Assembly: GCA_900317955.1 (NCBI GenBank)
Contig: ONIP01000003.1
Location: forward strand, 62,001-126,000
Source: an uncultured Bacteroidales bacterium
Lineage (GTDB): Bacteria; Bacteroidota; Bacteroidia; Bacteroidales; P3
Direction: 5' to 3'
Length of the DNA: 64,000 nt
The position numbers and the translations under genes were made by a program. Shown piece by piece: positions 27,694 through 36,642 of the stretch. The notes below the pieces were generated by a model. That model saw only the letters and a program-made list of their open reading frames with translations. It did no database searches and was not told the DNA's origin. Position 1 is the first letter of the stretch. The number at the start of each line of letters is the position of its first letter.

Positions 27694-28461
27694 ATGCTGA
27701 ACTTTTTCCGTTTCAAGGGCGAGCACCGGGAATTTTACCTTTTTTTCAAAAACACGCTCGGTTTTACTCCGCGCAACACAAAACTTTACCAAATCGCCTT
27801 CATCCACAAATCCAAATCATTGGACATGGGGCAAGGGCGCAAAGTCAATAACGAACGTCTCGAATACCTCGGCGACGCCGTACTAAGTGCCATCGTGGCC
27901 GAATTCCTCTACAAAAAATATCCCAACCAAGGTGAAGGGTTCCTCACCGAAATGCGCTCTAAAATCGTCAGCCGCGCCAACCTCAACAAACTGGCCCAGA
28001 AAATAGGCCTATCCCAACTGGTTCAGTACAACCGCGTGTCGCAGGGCATATTCAAATCCATCGACGGCGACACCTTCGAAGCACTCATTGGAGCCATCTA
28101 CTTGGAAAAAGGCTACAACTTCACCCGCCACATCGTCATCGACAAAATCATCAATCTCCACCTCGATGTCGACACCATGGCCCATACCGACTGGAACTTT
28201 AAGAGCAAAATCATCGACTGGGGTCAGAAGAACCACAAGAAAATCAGCTTCGAGGTCGAACGCGTCTTCTACCAAGGCAAAGAAAGCCGCCGCCATTACG
28301 ACGTCCGCGTCAAAGTCGACGACACCCCGGCCGAACACGCCATTGAATACTCCATCAAAGCCGCCGAGCAACTCGCCGCCGAAAAGACCTACAAGAAATA
28401 TCAGGAGCAAGGCATCATTCCCACCCACACCGAAGAACCCGCCGCACTCGGCACCCATTAA
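27694..28461 (+). CDS. rnc: ribonuclease III
   Basis: Cleaves double-stranded RNA in rRNA and mRNA processing. The start is the ATG at 27694, just after the fabF stop. The 255 residues contain the signature NNERLEYLGDAVL near residue 50 and a C-terminal double-stranded RNA-binding domain (FEVERVFYQGKESRRHYDVRV). The order acpP-fabF-rnc is widely conserved. Confidence 0.95.
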   Translation: MLNFFRFKGEHREFYLFFKNTLGFTPRNTKLYQIAFIHKSKSLDMGQGRKVNNERLEYLGDAVLSAIVAEFLYKKYPNQGEGFLTEMRSKIVSRANLNKLAQKIGLSQLVQYNRVSQGIFKSIDGDTFEALIGAIYLEKGYNFTRHIVIDKIINLHLDVDTMAHTDWNFKSKIIDWGQKNHKKISFEVERVFYQGKESRRHYDVRVKVDDTPAEHAIEYSIKAAEQLAAEKTYKKYQEQGIIPTHTEEPAALGTH

Positions 28462-29120
28462 AAGCCCCCCATCAGCAATCCTTAACCTTACTGCAAAGGA
28501 ACAGCATTCCACCCTTCGGTTAAAATGCTGTAATACTACATTTGACCCACAATTGTGTTGCATTTTAAGAGTTCAAAACAGATGTGGAAAAGAAGTATAT
28601 CAACAGTTTACGTTACGGACTTGAGACATTCCGATTATTCAACAAACGATAAAATAGCAACAATAAATTTGCTTTAGTCGTAGGCTTATGTAGCACTCTC
28701 CATACGATACCACACAATCGCAATGCGATGTGTAGTTCTCGTGCCTTGCTCGTAATTTCCATATTGTTCAGCGGATATCCCAACCTCGAACACTCTAATA
28801 TCGCTTCTGTCGCTATCAACTTCAGTTTTGGAGGCTATCCGTGAACATATTGTGCGCATTCTGTCCGTCTCTTAAAAAGAGTTTCAATAATTTTTTTTCC
28901 ATATTTTTTCATTATATAGAATATAGCCATTATTATACAAACCCGCAATTAAGGAGGTTGCTAATTAGATAACTCTATTGGTAGTCTATGAGTTATTGCA
29001 ACATTTATATTATAAACATCTTCCTTCATCTGTCTCGTCACTCACATTAATGGCATTTGTTTGCCAAGTTACAACATTTTTCCCATACGGCAATCTTTTT
29101 GAAAAAAAGCTTTCTCCACC
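28462..29120. other. gene-poor region after rnc
   Basis: Two overlapping hairpins lie near the rnc end: ACAGCATT (28501-28508) with AATGCTGT (28524-28531), and TAAAATGC (28521-28528) with GCATTTTA (28560-28567). They share bases and cannot form together. Past 28.86 kb the sequence is A/T-rich and I see nothing definite. One short open frame on the minus strand is listed separately. Confidence 0.5.
28613..28834 (-). pseudogene. short degraded open frame, unrecognised
   Basis: On the minus strand about 74 codons run without a stop, with no ATG at the left end (TTG would be first). The composition is protein-like (IATEAILECSRLGYPLNN, LHIALRLCGIVWRVLHKP). It could be the tail of a degraded transposase or recombinase, but I cannot assign a family. 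Upstream there is an in-frame stop. Confidence 0.3.
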
Positions 29121-31226
29121 CTACCATTTCAGCCTCATCTGTATCCTCCATTGCTGGCGGTGGTTGGCGTCTATTTGCTCGTAGCCGGAGCCGAAGGTGT
29201 CTTTGTCGGCGTAGGCTGTGATGCTGTATTTGAAGCCTATGTTCCAGTGGGGCGTGATGTCGTACCGCAGCAGGAGGTAGAAACGGCAGCCTTCGTTCTG
29301 GTAGAGGGTGCTGCTGTAGTTGTAGATGAAGTCGCTCTCGGCAGCGTACATGCGGGCTTCGTAGTCGTTCACATCGAAGATGGCTATGCGGGCGGCTACG
29401 GTGAGGGGCAGGGTCGAGGGAGTGTAATGCACATCTTGGTAGAAAAGAAGCCCTCTGTCGGCCTCAGTCACGTCACCGTGGTAGTGAGCATACCCCATAC
29501 GGGAAACGAGCCGCCAGGAGCCTGTTTTGTATTCTACGTCCACCATGCATTGGTGGCGGTAGGTTTGTTCGAGCAAGTAGTGTCCGTCGACCTGGGTTGA
29601 AGGGGTGATGTTGCGGCCACGTTCTTTGTAGCGGTAACGGACATTCAGGGCAAGGCCTTTGATACGGCGTGAAGCCCGCGTAAGCATCAGGTTGTATTCC
29701 TGCCCGTGGGTGGGGGCATAAGCCAAATATTTCATGTGGGGGAAGCGGTACCAGTCGGCCCGCGCCACCGCCTCTACTCCCCACATTAGTCGGCCACGGT
29801 AGTTTAGTCCGACGCCCATTTCGTTTTGCGGGGTACCGTTCTGGCCTATGGCATTGGCATGCAGGTTGTGGTAGGTGGGGGAATAATAACGGGCATAACT
29901 GCTTAGACTGTGGTTGCTGTTGATAAGGAACTCGGCACCTGCCAAGACAGCCGGACTGAGACTCGAAGCCACGCTGTCGGGACGGTTGGCACAGAAGGAG
30001 GCTTCGCCGAACCACATTACACGACGCGACCGATAGGCGAAGTCGAAACCAGCATTGAAGTTCTCCTTGCCCCTGAAGGCATTGTCGTTGTAGACGTATG
30101 TTGCCGGCACGATGGGTTTGCTCAGCAGGGTGGCTACGGTTGTCATGCCCAAGCGCAGGTTGCTGTTACGATACTCCCAATGGGTGCCGAAAAGGGTTTC
30201 GCCTAATTGGTTGCGCTTGCCGACTTCGGTGGTGGTTCGATGGTAGCCGGAGTTGTAGATACTCTGCACCCAGTCCACACCGCTGTTGGACGAGGCGTTG
30301 CGGGGCAGGGTTGCATCGCGGTCGACATACGAAGCAAAGAGCGAGACGTTCCAGCGACTGTCCAGTGCCAGAATGGTGGCAACACCCTGCATGTAGCCGT
30401 ATTCGGTAAAGGCACCGTTGGGGCGCAGCCCTTGGGCATAGCGGTTGATGCCGGTGTTCATGGTCATGCGGGGGCCGAATCCCGACCAGAGCGTCAGCCC
30501 TTGCCCGAATTGCAGATGGTACTGTCCTGCGATGAACCGTTTGATATAGACGTTGCGGCTGGTGCCGTCGCTGCGCCAACGCGCCATGTCGTTGACCAAA
30601 AGGCTGTAGCCATAAAAATCGAATCCTCGACGCTGGCTTGCTGCAAAGAGTGCTTCGCCGGGGTCCTTGTCGGCTGAAAGTTGAAACTGGATGCGGTCTT
30701 TGTACTTGTAACGATAACGCCACATCAGCCGGAGGTTATCACCTTCATATATGCTGTCGCGATAGCCGCGCGCCTGTTCCACCGTGCCTCCTATGCCCAT
30801 CACCAGGTTGCTCCTGCCGCGGGTCAGCAGTTCCTTCAATGTGAGAGGCTGCGAAGATTCCAGCGGCTCCGCCTTCACAATGGGTCGCAGCAGTTCTACC
30901 GTCAAGCTGTCGAAGCCATTGATGGCATAGAGTTCATCAACGCTGAGCAAGTCACCATACATCTTGATATACAGACGCAACCGCTCGCGCTGGAGGTCGC
31001 TCACGAAAGGAATTATGGAGAGCAATGCGACGGTATCGTTCAGGTTGGATGGTGTGTCGTGTAACGACTCGTATAGTTCCAACATGTCTTCGGCAGTTTC
31101 ATCATCTCCTTCGTCGGAGAGCTGCTCCAAGTAATACTGCCAGACGGAGGGCAGGAGTTCCTGCGCCCTGGCTGCCGACGGGCAAAGCAGCCACAACAAC
31201 AACACAGCAACAAGCGTTCTCTTCAT
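29121..31226 (-). CDS. helix-hairpin-helix protein with outer-membrane barrel-like region
   Basis: 701 residues with a signal peptide (LLLWLLCPSAARA). Residues about 65-118 (LLSIIPFVSDLQRERLRLYI, LLSVDELYAINGFD) form two helix-hairpin-helix units like those of ComEA. From about residue 130 to the C-terminal Trp the sequence alternates as in a beta-barrel (LMWRYRYKYKDRIQFQLSA; final IQMRLKW). Proteins of this layout occur across Bacteroidetes, often annotated as ComEA-family. A role in DNA uptake or surface processes is speculation. Its ATG overlaps the EEP gene stop by 4 nt. Confidence 0.8.
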   Translation of the reverse strand: MKRTLVAVLLLWLLCPSAARAQELLPSVWQYYLEQLSDEGDDETAEDMLELYESLHDTPSNLNDTVALLSIIPFVSDLQRERLRLYIKMYGDLLSVDELYAINGFDSLTVELLRPIVKAEPLESSQPLTLKELLTRGRSNLVMGIGGTVEQARGYRDSIYEGDNLRLMWRYRYKYKDRIQFQLSADKDPGEALFAASQRRGFDFYGYSLLVNDMARWRSDGTSRNVYIKRFIAGQYHLQFGQGLTLWSGFGPRMTMNTGINRYAQGLRPNGAFTEYGYMQGVATILALDSRWNVSLFASYVDRDATLPRNASSNSGVDWVQSIYNSGYHRTTTEVGKRNQLGETLFGTHWEYRNSNLRLGMTTVATLLSKPIVPATYVYNDNAFRGKENFNAGFDFAYRSRRVMWFGEASFCANRPDSVASSLSPAVLAGAEFLINSNHSLSSYARYYSPTYHNLHANAIGQNGTPQNEMGVGLNYRGRLMWGVEAVARADWYRFPHMKYLAYAPTHGQEYNLMLTRASRRIKGLALNVRYRYKERGRNITPSTQVDGHYLLEQTYRHQCMVDVEYKTGSWRLVSRMGYAHYHGDVTEADRGLLFYQDVHYTPSTLPLTVAARIAIFDVNDYEARMYAAESDFIYNYSSTLYQNEGCRFYLLLRYDITPHWNIGFKYSITAYADKDTFGSGYEQIDANHRQQWRIQMRLKW

Positions 31227-32197
31227 GGAATCCTAACCAGTATGGGCAGATGGTCGCTGTAGCCACCCAGATATACCATACCCGTATAGGTACGGAAAGG
31301 TTTCTTGCCCATATATTTCTCGTCGTCGACAAGTAGGTAGTCGGGGGCGAACAAGTCTACGTGCAGTTGCTTGTTGGCGATGGCATGGTCAATCCATGAC
31401 CACACGCCTTGGTATTTGTAGCTTCCGGTGCCTTTGGGCTGCTTAGCCATGAGGTCATGGAACCCGGCGTGGTTGGTTGCTTTGCCGTGGAATTGCATAC
31501 CCTTGCTTATAGGTTCTTCGTCGCTGGTGGCGTTAAAGTCACCCACTGCCACGACCAATGCCTGCGGGTGTCGCCGTTGCAGGCTGTCCATGGTATAGAG
31601 CAGACGCTGAGCCACCTTCATTCTGAGTTGGTCGGCCTCTGCCCCACCCCGTTTCGACGGCCAGTGGTTGACAAGAACAAAACAGGTTTCGGCCGAATGG
31701 TTGGCGTCCTTAAGAATGCCCCCCACCAGGAGGATGTCGCGGGTGGGCTGAACATGGAGCGAATCTGAGACGACGATAGGGCGCGATTCGAGGACTTCGA
31801 ACTGCTCTTTGCGGTAGAGCAGGGCACAGTCAATGCCCCGTTTGTCGGGCGATTCGAAATGAACAAAGTCGTAGCCTACTTTGCGGAGCGGGGTATTGTT
31901 GCACAAGTCTCGCAAGACGTAGGCATTCTCCACTTCTGCCAGACCCACCAAGGCGGGCGACTGCATGGCAGTGATGACCTTGAAGATGTGGTTCTTCTTG
32001 ATGAGGTAACGCCTGGGAGTCCAACTGTTGTCGCCGTTGGGGGTGAAAACGGCGTCCTCCTTTACAGAGTCCCGCCAGGTGTCGAAGAAATTCTCCACGT
32101 TCCAGAAAGCGAGAGTCCACCGACAGCCCTCCTGGGCGTTGGCGGTTCCCGAAAACAGGAGAAATCCTATTACAATGGCTATGAACGCTCTTTTCAT
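31223..32197 (-). CDS. endonuclease/exonuclease/phosphatase family protein
   Basis: 324 residues, signal peptide at the N-terminus (IVIGFLLFSGTANAQ). The EEP fold is indicated by FWNVENFF, the metal-binding GLAEVEN, LVNHWPSKRGG, VVAVGDFNAT and the C-terminal GGYSDHLPILV. It is predicted to be an exported nuclease or phosphatase. It overlaps both neighbours by 4 nt (ATGA), implying coupled translation in the operon with the helix-hairpin-helix barrel protein. Confidence 0.88.
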   Translation of the reverse strand: MKRAFIAIVIGFLLFSGTANAQEGCRWTLAFWNVENFFDTWRDSVKEDAVFTPNGDNSWTPRRYLIKKNHIFKVITAMQSPALVGLAEVENAYVLRDLCNNTPLRKVGYDFVHFESPDKRGIDCALLYRKEQFEVLESRPIVVSDSLHVQPTRDILLVGGILKDANHSAETCFVLVNHWPSKRGGAEADQLRMKVAQRLLYTMDSLQRRHPQALVVAVGDFNATSDEEPISKGMQFHGKATNHAGFHDLMAKQPKGTGSYKYQGVWSWIDHAIANKQLHVDLFAPDYLLVDDEKYMGKKPFRTYTGMVYLGGYSDHLPILVRIP

Positions 32198-32527
32198 TGC
32201 TGCATAAGGCTGAATAGGTGTTCCGACATGCTGCGTGCTTCCTCGCTGTCTTCTCCCATCTGAGCGTAGAGGAATTCATGGCCGGGCAGATGAGTGCGCA
32301 CTATCACCTGATAGATTCCGCCTCCTGTGGGATAATCGGATGAAGGCGGTCCACAACGATTGCTCTGGCTCGCCATATTGTGCCGTCATCTTCTGCACAT
32401 ACTCCTCGCGGCGTTCATCCAAAGACTGTTGCACCTGAGGCTCTAAACGTCTGTTCCTCCACAGGAAATAGGCTACTGGGAGTATGATAAGCAATACCAA
32501 GAGAACTGTTTCCAAGTTAATGTCCAT
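32194..32527 (-). pseudogene. small membrane-anchored protein, split by a frameshift
   Basis: Two frames join into one plausible product. The 5' part (32527 down to about 32345) encodes MDINLETVLLVLLIILPVAY, an N-terminal membrane segment, then QSLDERREEYVQKMTAQYGE. The 3' part, in another frame, encodes DYPTGGGIYQVIVRTHLPGH to the stop, which overlaps the EEP start by 4 nt. The frames differ as if one base had been inserted (or two lost) near 32330-32350. The gene lies in a tight operon, so either it is newly broken or the assembly carries an error. Confidence 0.65.
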
Positions 32528-32530
32528 AGG

Positions 32531-32878
32531 CTATTTCTTTTTGCTGTACTTTGTCTTCACAATTTCGTACGACTCGCGTGTCAGTGTCTGTAAGAGATGG
32601 GTACTTGCCATCCGCGCATCCACTCCTATCCAGTGTTTGGGCGAGAGATTGTAGGGGTTGCCTATAGCCGGATGCTGTTCCTTGAGTTTATCGATATGCT
32701 CGGGGTGGCACTTGAGCGTTACAACGCCGAAGTTGTCGGCATCGAAGAATGAGAACATGTGCCCTTTGACATAGAACACCAGAACGCCGGAAGCATGGTT
32801 GAATGCCCCGAACGGCATCTTTTCTTCGACGTCGCTGCCCAGCGAAAGGCAGTAATCCCTGTATTCCTCTACATTCAT
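32531..32878 (-). CDS. MmcQ/YjbR family protein
   Basis: About 115 residues starting at the ATG for MNVEEYRDYC. The pattern SDVEEKMPFGAFNHASGVLVFYVKGHMFSF is typical of the YjbR fold, often described as DNA-binding-like, though its true role is unclear. A longer in-frame start 21 nt upstream is not needed. It is first in the minus-strand operon running to 29121. Confidence 0.85.
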   Translation of the reverse strand: MNVEEYRDYCLSLGSDVEEKMPFGAFNHASGVLVFYVKGHMFSFFDADNFGVVTLKCHPEHIDKLKEQHPAIGNPYNLSPKHWIGVDARMASTHLLQTLTRESYEIVKTKYSKKK

Positions 32879-32949
32879 GACTGCTGACAAAAACCGCACC
32901 GAGAATCCAAGAGTCCCCAGTGCGGGTAGTTATTAACGCCTGCTGGCCG

Positions 32950-34701
32950 CTATGCCAGATTCATTGAACGCTTGATGTCCTCTATCTTGGCGTCGAGAGC
33001 GGCATTTGCCTTGTCGAACGACTCCTTGTTTTCCAAGTCGCCTTTCACGCCGAAATAGAATTTGATTTTGGGTTCGGTGCCGCTGGGGCGGACAGTCACC
33101 TTGTTGCCGTCGGCGGTGAAGAACTGCAGCACGTTGCTGGCGGGCAGCGTGATAGGTTCTTTCTTGCCGGTAAGGGTGTCGGTGCTCTCATGCAGTTTGT
33201 AGTCTTTGATGCAAACCACCTTGCTGCCGTTGATTTCTGAGGGAGGATTGTCGCGGTAGTCTTTCATCATCTGCTGGATTTCCTCGGCACCGCTCTTGCC
33301 CTTGCGTACCACGCTCAGCAAGCCCTCTTTGTAGAAGCCGTATTCGGTGTAGAGATCCACCAGCACGTCGAAGAAGGTTTTGCCCTGCTCGGCAGCCCAG
33401 GCGGCGATTTCGGCTATCATAGAGCATGCGGCGACGGCGTCTTTGTCGCGCACAAAATCGCCAATCATGTAGCCATAGCTCTCTTCACCGCCACCGATGA
33501 AGACTTCTTTGCCTTCGAGCTCACGGATTTTGTCGCCGATGAATTTGAAGCCCGTCAGCACGTCGTAGACTTTCACACCCACGCGCTTGGCGATGTCGGC
33601 AGGCAATTCGCTGGTGACAATGGTTTTGACGATGAACTCCTTGCCTGTCAGGCGTCCGGTTTCTTTCCATTCCTTGAGCAGGTAGTAAATCAGCACGGAC
33701 ATGGTCTGGTTTCCGTTGAGGAGCATCCACTCGCCGTCGGGGCGTTTTACCGCCACGCCTACGCGGTCGGCGTCGGGGTCGCTGGCAAAGACGATGTCGG
33801 CGTCGATGTCCTTGGCAAGGTCCACAGCCATCTTCATGGCAGCCTTCTCTTCGGGGTTGGGGCTGGGGGTGGTGGGGAAATTGCCGTCAGGGGTAGCCTG
33901 CTCTTTCACCACATTCACGTTTGTGAAGCCCAGTTTCTCCAGCATACGCGGTATGAGGGTGATGCCGGTGCCGTGCAGCGGGGTATAGACTATTTTCAGA
34001 TCGTGGTGTTTCTTAATCAGTTCGGGGTGGAGAGAGTTCTGCTCGATGCGGTCGAGATAGACGCTGTCGACGTTCTCGCCAATGATTTCGATGTTGGCTT
34101 CGCCGCCGGTCATCTTGACATCCTCGAGACCCTTGATTTTCATCACCTCGTCGATTACGTTGGTGTCGTGGGGCGCCACCAGCTGGCAGCCGTCGTCCCA
34201 GTACGCCTTATAGCCGTTGTACTCCTTGGGGTTGTGGCTGGCCGTCACCATCACACCGGTCTGGCAACCGAAATGACGTACCGCAAAGGAGAGTTCGGGA
34301 GTAGGACGCAGAGCTTCGAAAAGGTATACATGGAAGCCGTTTGCAGCCAGTACGTTGGCAGTGATTTCGGCAAACTCACGGCTGTGGTTGCGGCTGTCGT
34401 GGCTCACGGCAGCCTTGATGGGGTTGGCATTGGGGAAGCATTTCTTCACATAGTTGGCCAAGCCCTGCGTGGCCATGGCCACGGTGTATTTGTTCATACG
34501 GTTGGTGCCCACACCCATAATGCCGCGCAAACCGCCTGTACCGAATTCAAGATTACGATAGAAGCTTTCATTCAACTCATTGGGATTATCCATCATGTCG
34601 CGGATAGCCTGTTTGGTTTCTTCATCATACTGGCCATTCAACCATGTTTTAGCGTTCTCTTTTGCTGAAGCGTCAATGTTCAGATTGTCGATATTATTCA
34701 T
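32950..34701 (-). CDS. phosphoglucomutase/phosphomannomutase family protein
   Basis: 583 residues from the ATG at 34701 (MNNIDNLNID). The active-site phosphoserine loop is TASHNPKEYNGYK; metal-binding DPDADRVG, sugar-binding GGGEESYGY and phosphate-binding RPSGTEPKIKFY are all present. It interconverts hexose 1- and 6-phosphates and feeds the sugar-nucleotide pathways (including rmlA substrate). Its length fits the PgcA-type enzymes acting on glucose. Confidence 0.93.
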   Translation of the reverse strand: MNNIDNLNIDASAKENAKTWLNGQYDEETKQAIRDMMDNPNELNESFYRNLEFGTGGLRGIMGVGTNRMNKYTVAMATQGLANYVKKCFPNANPIKAAVSHDSRNHSREFAEITANVLAANGFHVYLFEALRPTPELSFAVRHFGCQTGVMVTASHNPKEYNGYKAYWDDGCQLVAPHDTNVIDEVMKIKGLEDVKMTGGEANIEIIGENVDSVYLDRIEQNSLHPELIKKHHDLKIVYTPLHGTGITLIPRMLEKLGFTNVNVVKEQATPDGNFPTTPSPNPEEKAAMKMAVDLAKDIDADIVFASDPDADRVGVAVKRPDGEWMLLNGNQTMSVLIYYLLKEWKETGRLTGKEFIVKTIVTSELPADIAKRVGVKVYDVLTGFKFIGDKIRELEGKEVFIGGGEESYGYMIGDFVRDKDAVAACSMIAEIAAWAAEQGKTFFDVLVDLYTEYGFYKEGLLSVVRKGKSGAEEIQQMMKDYRDNPPSEINGSKVVCIKDYKLHESTDTLTGKKEPITLPASNVLQFFTADGNKVTVRPSGTEPKIKFYFGVKGDLENKESFDKANAALDAKIEDIKRSMNLA

Positions 34702-34751
34702 AGTCTGGTCCTTTCTATAAGGTGAAACAATCAAATAATTAATTCAATCTG

Positions 34752-34781
34752 CAAAGATACACATTTTTTTCCATACACAAA
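34752..34781 (-). promoter_or_regulatory. promoter of the phosphohexomutase gene
   Basis: On the minus strand TTTG (34781-34778) and TATCTTTG (34759-34752) are separated by 18 nt, a good Bacteroidetes promoter 51 nt upstream of the ATG. Confidence 0.72.
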
Positions 34782-34823
34782 GCATTTTACATGATTATGA
34801 ATGAAGAATTAAGAATTGTACAT

Positions 34824-34898
34824 AGGGCAAGTGAGTTACCCAACGCCTAAATGTTGGTTCACCGTCACAGCGCAAACGATGGTGGCGCGACTTACCCT
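34824..34898. repeat. small three-way-junction element
   Basis: A closing stem AGGGcAAGT/ACTTaCCCT (34824-34832 with 34890-34898, one mismatch) encloses two hairpins: CCAAC/GTTGG (34840-34857) and CACC/GGTG (34860-34884). It is more G/C-rich than the flanking intergenic sequence and codes for nothing obvious. Confidence 0.4.
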
Positions 34899-34943
34899 CC
34901 GCTTTGGATTGAGAAAATAATATGCCATATTGTGAATAATTTG

Positions 34944-34951
34944 TATTTTTG
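34944..34951 (+). promoter_or_regulatory. -7 box for the lipoprotein at 34978
   Basis: TATTTTTG lies 27 nt upstream of the ATG. No TTTG at the matching -33 position. Confidence 0.45.
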
Positions 34952-34977
34952 CATTTGCTTTCAAATAACAAAAAAGA

Positions 34978-35577
34978 ATGAAAAACAGCATCATATTCAT
35001 TACACTGGCAACATTGCTGGCAATGGCCGGGTGCAAACAGCACAACGAAGAATCGTTCGATTGGGACAATCAGGACAAAATAGAGTACACGGTTGACTAC
35101 ACTGCATGCTTCACCGCTGACCACGACAGCACCCTACAGGTGGCGGCAACAAGCAATTACGGCACCGTGAAAGTCGTGCAACAGGAATCTGAAAACCTGC
35201 TCGACGCGGACGGCAAGCCCGTAAAGAACACCTTCATCATTCTCGAGGATGCCGTCCCCATGGGCAAAAGCATTACGCTGCACACGGGTTGCCTATCGTA
35301 TAGTGGCGGCAAGCCGGAATTCTTGCATGTACAGATAGTAGGGAGTGACGACATGGTTGAACTTAGAATCCCCGGCAGCGACATTTACACCCTGTATTCC
35401 ATACGCGATAACATGTTCTTCGGCCCGGACGAAAAGCCTTATTTTACCATAAACGGAGGCCAGCATGTCTCCATCACCCTTCCCATCATGACCGAAGAGC
35501 GCTACCCCAAGGCCAAGGAAAGCCACAGTATCAAGATTGCCTTCGACATTGCCCACAGCGAAACAACAGGACAATGA
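34978..35577 (+). CDS. lipoprotein of unknown function
   Basis: 199 residues. The signal ends in the lipobox MAGC at about residue 19. The mature part is acidic and beta-rich (YTVDYTACFTADHDSTLQV, GKSITLHTGCLSYSGG). No known domain recognised. It stands alone, between the phosphohexomutase and the DUF3791 cassette. Confidence 0.7.
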   Translation: MKNSIIFITLATLLAMAGCKQHNEESFDWDNQDKIEYTVDYTACFTADHDSTLQVAATSNYGTVKVVQQESENLLDADGKPVKNTFIILEDAVPMGKSITLHTGCLSYSGGKPEFLHVQIVGSDDMVELRIPGSDIYTLYSIRDNMFFGPDEKPYFTINGGQHVSITLPIMTEERYPKAKESHSIKIAFDIAHSETTGQ

Positions 35578-35598
35578 TGAGGCCAAATCAATAGAATA

Positions 35599-35630
35599 TT
35601 TGGCTGTATCGGAAAAATGTTGTATTTTTG
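35599..35630 (+). promoter_or_regulatory. promoter of the DUF3791-DUF3990 cassette
   Basis: TTTG at 35599-35602 and TATTTTTG at 35623-35630 with a 20-nt spacer; 21 nt upstream of the first ATG at 35652. Confidence 0.68.
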
Positions 35631-35651
35631 CAAATCGAAAAAAGTCAAGAT

Positions 35652-35867
35652 ATGAGCAAGTATGAGATACCATTCCTTACAGCTGCAGTGCATGCTTTTG
35701 GCGAGCGCTTCGCGATGACGCGACAAGCGGCGTTCGATTATCTGCACGAGCATAAGGGGTTAGCGTTCCTGATAGAGTTCTACGATGTGGAACACTTGCA
35801 GTCGATGGACGAGACCATCGACGACCTAATTGTTTATTGTCAAAAGAATGGAGGTACGCTCGCATGA
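35652..35867 (+). CDS. DUF3791-family small protein
   Basis: 71 residues from MSKYEIPFLT. The pattern FLTAAVHAFGERFAMTRQAA, then LHEHKGLAFLIEFYDVEHLQ, matches the DUF3791 layout. It is a small helical protein, first of three genes that overlap by 4 nt each. DUF3791 genes often sit beside DUF3990 genes, so an antitoxin or regulatory role toward the next gene is plausible but unproven. Confidence 0.78.
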   Translation: MSKYEIPFLTAAVHAFGERFAMTRQAAFDYLHEHKGLAFLIEFYDVEHLQSMDETIDDLIVYCQKNGGTLA

Positions 35868-36352
35868 AACTATATCACGGCACAAATACCGATATTGAAA
35901 CGATTGATCTTAGCCAAGGATTACGATACAAAGACTTTGGCAAAGGTTTCTATGCAACCCCTGACAGAGCTACTGCCGTTCGTATGGCACAAAAACGTGC
36001 AAGGCTTTTCGGTGGAACAGCTACACTTATCATTTACGAATTAGATGAGTTAGTATTTCGTTCTGATTTGGAGATTAAACGGTTTCCAGAGAAAGCTTCA
36101 GTAGAATGGTTCTTATTCGTTGACGCAAACCGAGACCGGAAAAACTCCGCACCTGTCCACAAATACGATATTGTAATAGGACCCATAGCCAACGACGGTG
36201 TTGTGCTGCAGTTGACCAATTATCATGAAGGCATATATTCCCCAGAACAAGCTGCCCAGTTGTTGCAAGACAAATATCTTGACCAGCAATATTATTTTGG
36301 GACTGAGAAAGCCCTCGATTACCTCCATAAGATTAATGCCGAAACAGTATGA
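35864..36352 (+). CDS. DUF3990 protein, ADP-ribosyltransferase-like
   Basis: The start ATG at 35864 lies in an ATGA overlap with the previous stop. The 162 residues open with MKLYHGTNTD and continue with KDFGKGFYATPDRATAVRMA. The spaced HGT and GFYAT motifs are those of the DUF3990 family and resemble the H-Y part of ADP-ribosyltransferase folds; the third catalytic residue cannot be fixed by eye. It is a candidate toxin or effector of the cassette. It could also be a housekeeping nucleotide-binding protein. Confidence 0.75.
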   Translation: MKLYHGTNTDIETIDLSQGLRYKDFGKGFYATPDRATAVRMAQKRARLFGGTATLIIYELDELVFRSDLEIKRFPEKASVEWFLFVDANRDRKNSAPVHKYDIVIGPIANDGVVLQLTNYHEGIYSPEQAAQLLQDKYLDQQYYFGTEKALDYLHKINAETV

Positions 36353-36642
36353 ACCAGCCAACCCACCATCAGATAGCAACGTACTTGACCAACTATGTCT
36401 TAAGCGAGCTGGTGAAATATGTAATGGAAGACACCGGTTGCGGTATCGAGCAGGCAATGGAGAAAGTTTATAAATCTCCTCTGATGGAAGCCCTGCAAGA
36501 TGAAGAGAACGAATTATACGTGCAGAGCCCGGCATATTTGTATGAGTTAATGAAAGGTCGTTGGCAACGTCTCCGCGGCATAGCGACTGCACCAGAGGAC
36601 TTCGACTACAAACAAGAACTGGCAAGCCGTTATGAACTATGA
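36349..36642 (+). CDS. small helical protein, third gene of the DUF3990 cassette
   Basis: 97 residues, start in an ATGA overlap with the DUF3990 stop. The sequence YLTNYVLSELVKYVMEDTGC, then IEQAMEKVYKSPLMEALQDE and YLYELMKGR, resembles the first gene in layout (helix, helix, then an E/Y-rich end), so the two may be diverged relatives flanking the effector. Not recognised as a named family. Confidence 0.65.
   Translation: MNQPTHHQIATYLTNYVLSELVKYVMEDTGCGIEQAMEKVYKSPLMEALQDEENELYVQSPAYLYELMKGRWQRLRGIATAPEDFDYKQELASRYEL

Noticed and set aside
34795-35124. Minus-strand open frame over the promoter of the lipoprotein at 34978
   Set aside because: Crosses the promoter region and the three-way junction, and lies antisense to the lipoprotein N-terminus.
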